10,020 nt of DNA, taken from contig MU634819.1 of the NCBI GenBank assembly GCA_026770595.1, positions 1 to 10,020 of the forward strand, given 5' to 3'. Both the position numbers and the translations under genes were made by a program. Position 1 is the first letter of the stretch, and the number at the start of each line of letters is the position of its first letter. This DNA is from Ochromonadaceae sp. CCMP2298 (taxonomy: Eukaryota > Sar > Synurophyceae > Ochromonadales > Ochromonadaceae). Below the pieces are notes generated by a model. It saw only the letters and a program-made list of their open reading frames with translations, did not search any database and was not told where the DNA came from. This document shows positions 8,345 to 10,020 of this stretch, piece after piece.

Positions 8345-8420
8345 CCAGAACGAAGAACATCAATCCAACATATCGATAAAACTTTATCTTGATATCCAGG
8401 AATTGAGAGAGAGGGGGGGT

Positions 8421-8836
8421 GGCTCAAAATTGTGCGCAACATTATTTTTGCGGGTGAAACGCCTAAATATCGAAACATGCACCCAAAAATGCGACTTAGA
8501 TATCACTCGTAGCTACTCCTAATGATTGGTTCAGGTCATAATTTTTAATTAAGTAAGTTAATGTGATGCTTGCACATTTACCGCGTTTACTTTGGTTGGC
8601 TGAATTTAAAATACGGACCTCATACTATTGAGTTTTGGAATTAAATATTCAGCCAATCAAAGTAAACGTGTCAGATGTGCAAGCATCGCAGTACTCAACT
8701 AAAATTTCTTTTTAACGGCCTGAATCAATCATCATGAGTAGTATTAAGCGGTTTCTAAGTTGCATTATTGCATTGGGTTCATGTTTTGATATTTAGGCGT
8801 TTCATCCGCACAAAAAATTGCGCACAATTTTGACCC
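8421..8836. repeat. Large imperfect inverted repeat (about 190-nt arms), MITE- or foldback-like
   Basis: The arms 8421-about 8608 and about 8645-8836 are reverse complements over nearly their whole length, with scattered substitutions and small indels and a centre of about 35 nt. The best matching blocks, outside to inside, are TCAAAATTGTGCGCAA (8424-8439 with 8818-8833), TGAAACGCCTAAATATC (8455-8471 with 8788-8804), ATGATTG-TTCAGG near 8522-8534 with 8719-8731, GATGCTTGCACAT (8565-8577 with 8675-8687) and CGTTTACTTTG-TTGGCTGAAT (8584-8604 with 8647-8667). There is no coding capacity. The outer ends are the sharpest match and would be the termini of an element. A target-site duplication is not clear. 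It lies between the 3' end of the Sec14-like gene and the 5' end of the EF-hand gene. Confidence 0.85.
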
Positions 8837-9100
8837 CAGTTCGATCTTTGCTTGGGCAAAACCTGCCGTAACTGCCTCTGACGTACTTACGGTGGCTACA
8901 ACTAAAAAAGATATTGTCACAAAATTACGGTTAATATGCAAAGCGCATTAACAGAAGAGTAGAACCAATCTAGTGTAGACAGTATTGCTAATCTAAAGCT
9001 TTACGATAAATCACATGCGTATGTGACTCAAGTGCTTGAGCCAATCTATTGTTTATCATGTCAAAACAGTCGCCAGTAGTTTTAGCGGAAATCTTGTAGT
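8837..9100. other. 3' flank of the Sec14-like gene with a compact stem-loop cluster
   Basis: No gene is visible. Within 9005-9057 two small perfect hairpins sit side by side: CACAT/ATGTG at 9012-9025 and CTCAAG/CTTGAG at 9027-9040. They are enclosed by GATAAA (9005-9010) pairing with TTTATC (9052-9057). This three-way arrangement lies about 45-95 nt past the stop codon of the Sec14-like gene, so it would fall in its 3' untranslated region. It lacks the T-loop and acceptor features of a tRNA. No AATAAA is present on the minus strand here. Confidence 0.45.
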
Positions 9101-9799
9101 TTATGCCTCCAGCTGAATCTCGCCCTCCTGCGGCAAGGTCTCCACATCGAAGAACTTGCTCAAGTCGCTCTTCTTGATGAACTGGACTTTGTTGGCGGTG
9201 ACAGGATCCAACCACCCTCTGATGATGGCCCAGCAGGCAGAGAACAAGAAGGGCGCATCAATGAGGAGGAGCTTCGCCAGTGTGTCGGGGTAGTGCGCTT
9301 GAAGTATGGTTATAAGCTGCTTGACGGCTTCGTAGTCCATGCATGACATCGAGAAGCGGCTCAGATCGAAGCAGATGACAAACATCTCCTCTTCGGGCTT
9401 GGCCAGTTTGCGAAGACCCTCCAAGGTCCATATGGTCAGAAGCTTGACCTGGGCGATGTCTCTGTCGTTCGCCTTGTGGCGGTGGGCCCAGAGAAATGAT
9501 GCGGGTCGCCCGTTCAGATCGCGAAATCCGAATACAACCTTGCCGGAGTCGATTTCCTTCTTGAATTTGACCAGGGTTTCGGGATTGGCAACGTTGTCCA
9601 CATCCTCCTCGATGCGCCAGTTCGCATACCTGATCAGTGCCTCGTACGCTGGGTCCTCCTTTAGCTTATGACCGCGGAAGAATCTCAGTATCGTCGTATC
9701 ATTGAAGTGCGGCACGAGGTCTGCATTTTCTTTCTCGATCCTGTCCTTCAATCTCTGCACGCTCTCGAGCTCGCTCTCGTTTGGAGGTACGAAGCTCAT
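9101..9799 (-). CDS. Sec14-like CRAL-TRIO domain protein (lipid binding or transfer)
   Basis: This 232-aa protein is nearly all Sec14 domain. These domains bind phosphoinositides, phosphatidylcholine or other hydrophobic ligands and link lipid supply to membrane signalling. The CRAL-TRIO N-terminal helical part covers about 10-65 (TTILRFFRGHKLKEDPAYEA at 35-54). The lipid-binding lobe runs from about 85 to 224, with the conserved CFDLSRFS at 143-150, AHYPDTLAKLLLIDAP at 168-183, FSACWAIIRGWLDPVTANKV at 186-205 and the closing LPQE at 222-225. The usual YGG after LPxE is replaced by a short acidic tail, GEIQLEA. No GOLD, Pro-rich or membrane domain is attached, so it is a single-domain, probably cytosolic member. 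ATG at 9799 is the first in frame; the frame remains open upstream without another ATG. No intron is seen. The ligand cannot be predicted. Confidence 0.9.
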   Translation of the reverse strand: MSFVPPNESELESVQRLKDRIEKENADLVPHFNDTTILRFFRGHKLKEDPAYEALIRYANWRIEEDVDNVANPETLVKFKKEIDSGKVVFGFRDLNGRPASFLWAHRHKANDRDIAQVKLLTIWTLEGLRKLAKPEEEMFVICFDLSRFSMSCMDYEAVKQLITILQAHYPDTLAKLLLIDAPFLFSACWAIIRGWLDPVTANKVQFIKKSDLSKFFDVETLPQEGEIQLEA

Positions 9800-10020
9800 C
9801 CTTGGGGTAGGAGAGAGTTTGAATGAGGACCCTGTAGCTCGTTGTTTCCGTGCACAACAACAGAAAGAATGATGCCGCGCACAACACCAGGACAAGAATT
9901 GAATCTCACGAAGGTGCAACAGAAAATCGAGAAGAAATTCTGTGTCCCGATTTGCACAAGAAGTTCAACTTGGAAGTATACAAGGGAACTTGGGAATCTG
10001 AATATCTTGGAATCTTTGGA
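9800..10020. promoter_or_regulatory. 5' flank of the Sec14-like gene, with short repeats at the right edge
   Basis: This should hold the promoter and 5' leader of the Sec14-like gene. On the plus strand an ATG at 9869 opens a frame of about 50 codons to the window end, without recognisable similarity. The last 60 bases contain three spaced copies of a CTTGGAA/CTTGGGAA-like motif. Nothing else stands out. Confidence 0.35.

Noticed and set aside
9005-9057. A tRNA gene
   Set aside because: The cluster is too short and lacks the GTTCGAATC-type T-loop, the D-loop and a 7-bp acceptor stem.
9869-10020. Start of a plus-strand gene at the right edge
   Set aside because: About 50 open codons follow an ATG pair, but the stretch includes the short repeats, shows no family resemblance and cannot be judged without the next sequence.
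1-10020. CRISPR array, prophage, restriction or bacterial defence locus
   Set aside because: There are no evenly spaced direct repeats, no phage or restriction genes, and the genes are clearly nuclear eukaryotic.

Overview
This window is nuclear DNA from a eukaryote, most likely an alga whose plastid came from a red alga by secondary endosymbiosis (a photosynthetic stramenopile fits best; haptophyte or cryptophyte are alternatives). Three observations support this. The genes are monocistronic, lie on both strands and have AT-rich spacers. One gene carries a 74-nt GT-AG intron with a yeast-like ACTAAC branch point. The ClpP protease begins with a hydrophobic signal peptide ending in a Ser-Ala/Phe junction, the mark of import into a red-derived complex plastid.

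Layout from left to right: (1) the 5' end of an unrecognised gene on the minus strand, leaving the window at base 1; (2) a spacer of about 1.2 kb with two separate hairpin-forming inverted repeats; (3) plastid-targeted ClpP (minus); (4) a 401-bp divergent promoter region; (5) CSN1, subunit 1 of the COP9 signalosome (plus, no intron); (6) an AT-rich spacer of about 0.8 kb; (7) NOP14, a ribosome-biogenesis factor (plus, two exons, 908 aa); (8) a small protein with two degenerate EF-hands (minus), tail to tail with NOP14; (9) a large imperfect inverted repeat of about 415 bp; (10) a Sec14-like CRAL-TRIO lipid-binding protein (minus); (11) its 5' flank to the right edge.

The genes are unrelated housekeeping functions: plastid proteolysis, control of cullin neddylation, small-subunit rRNA processing, probable Ca2+ or scaffold signalling, and lipid transfer. 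No operon, gene cluster or defence system is visible. The most unusual content is non-coding: three inverted repeats of different size and sequence, the largest just upstream of the EF-hand gene. I found no convincing undescribed multi-gene system.
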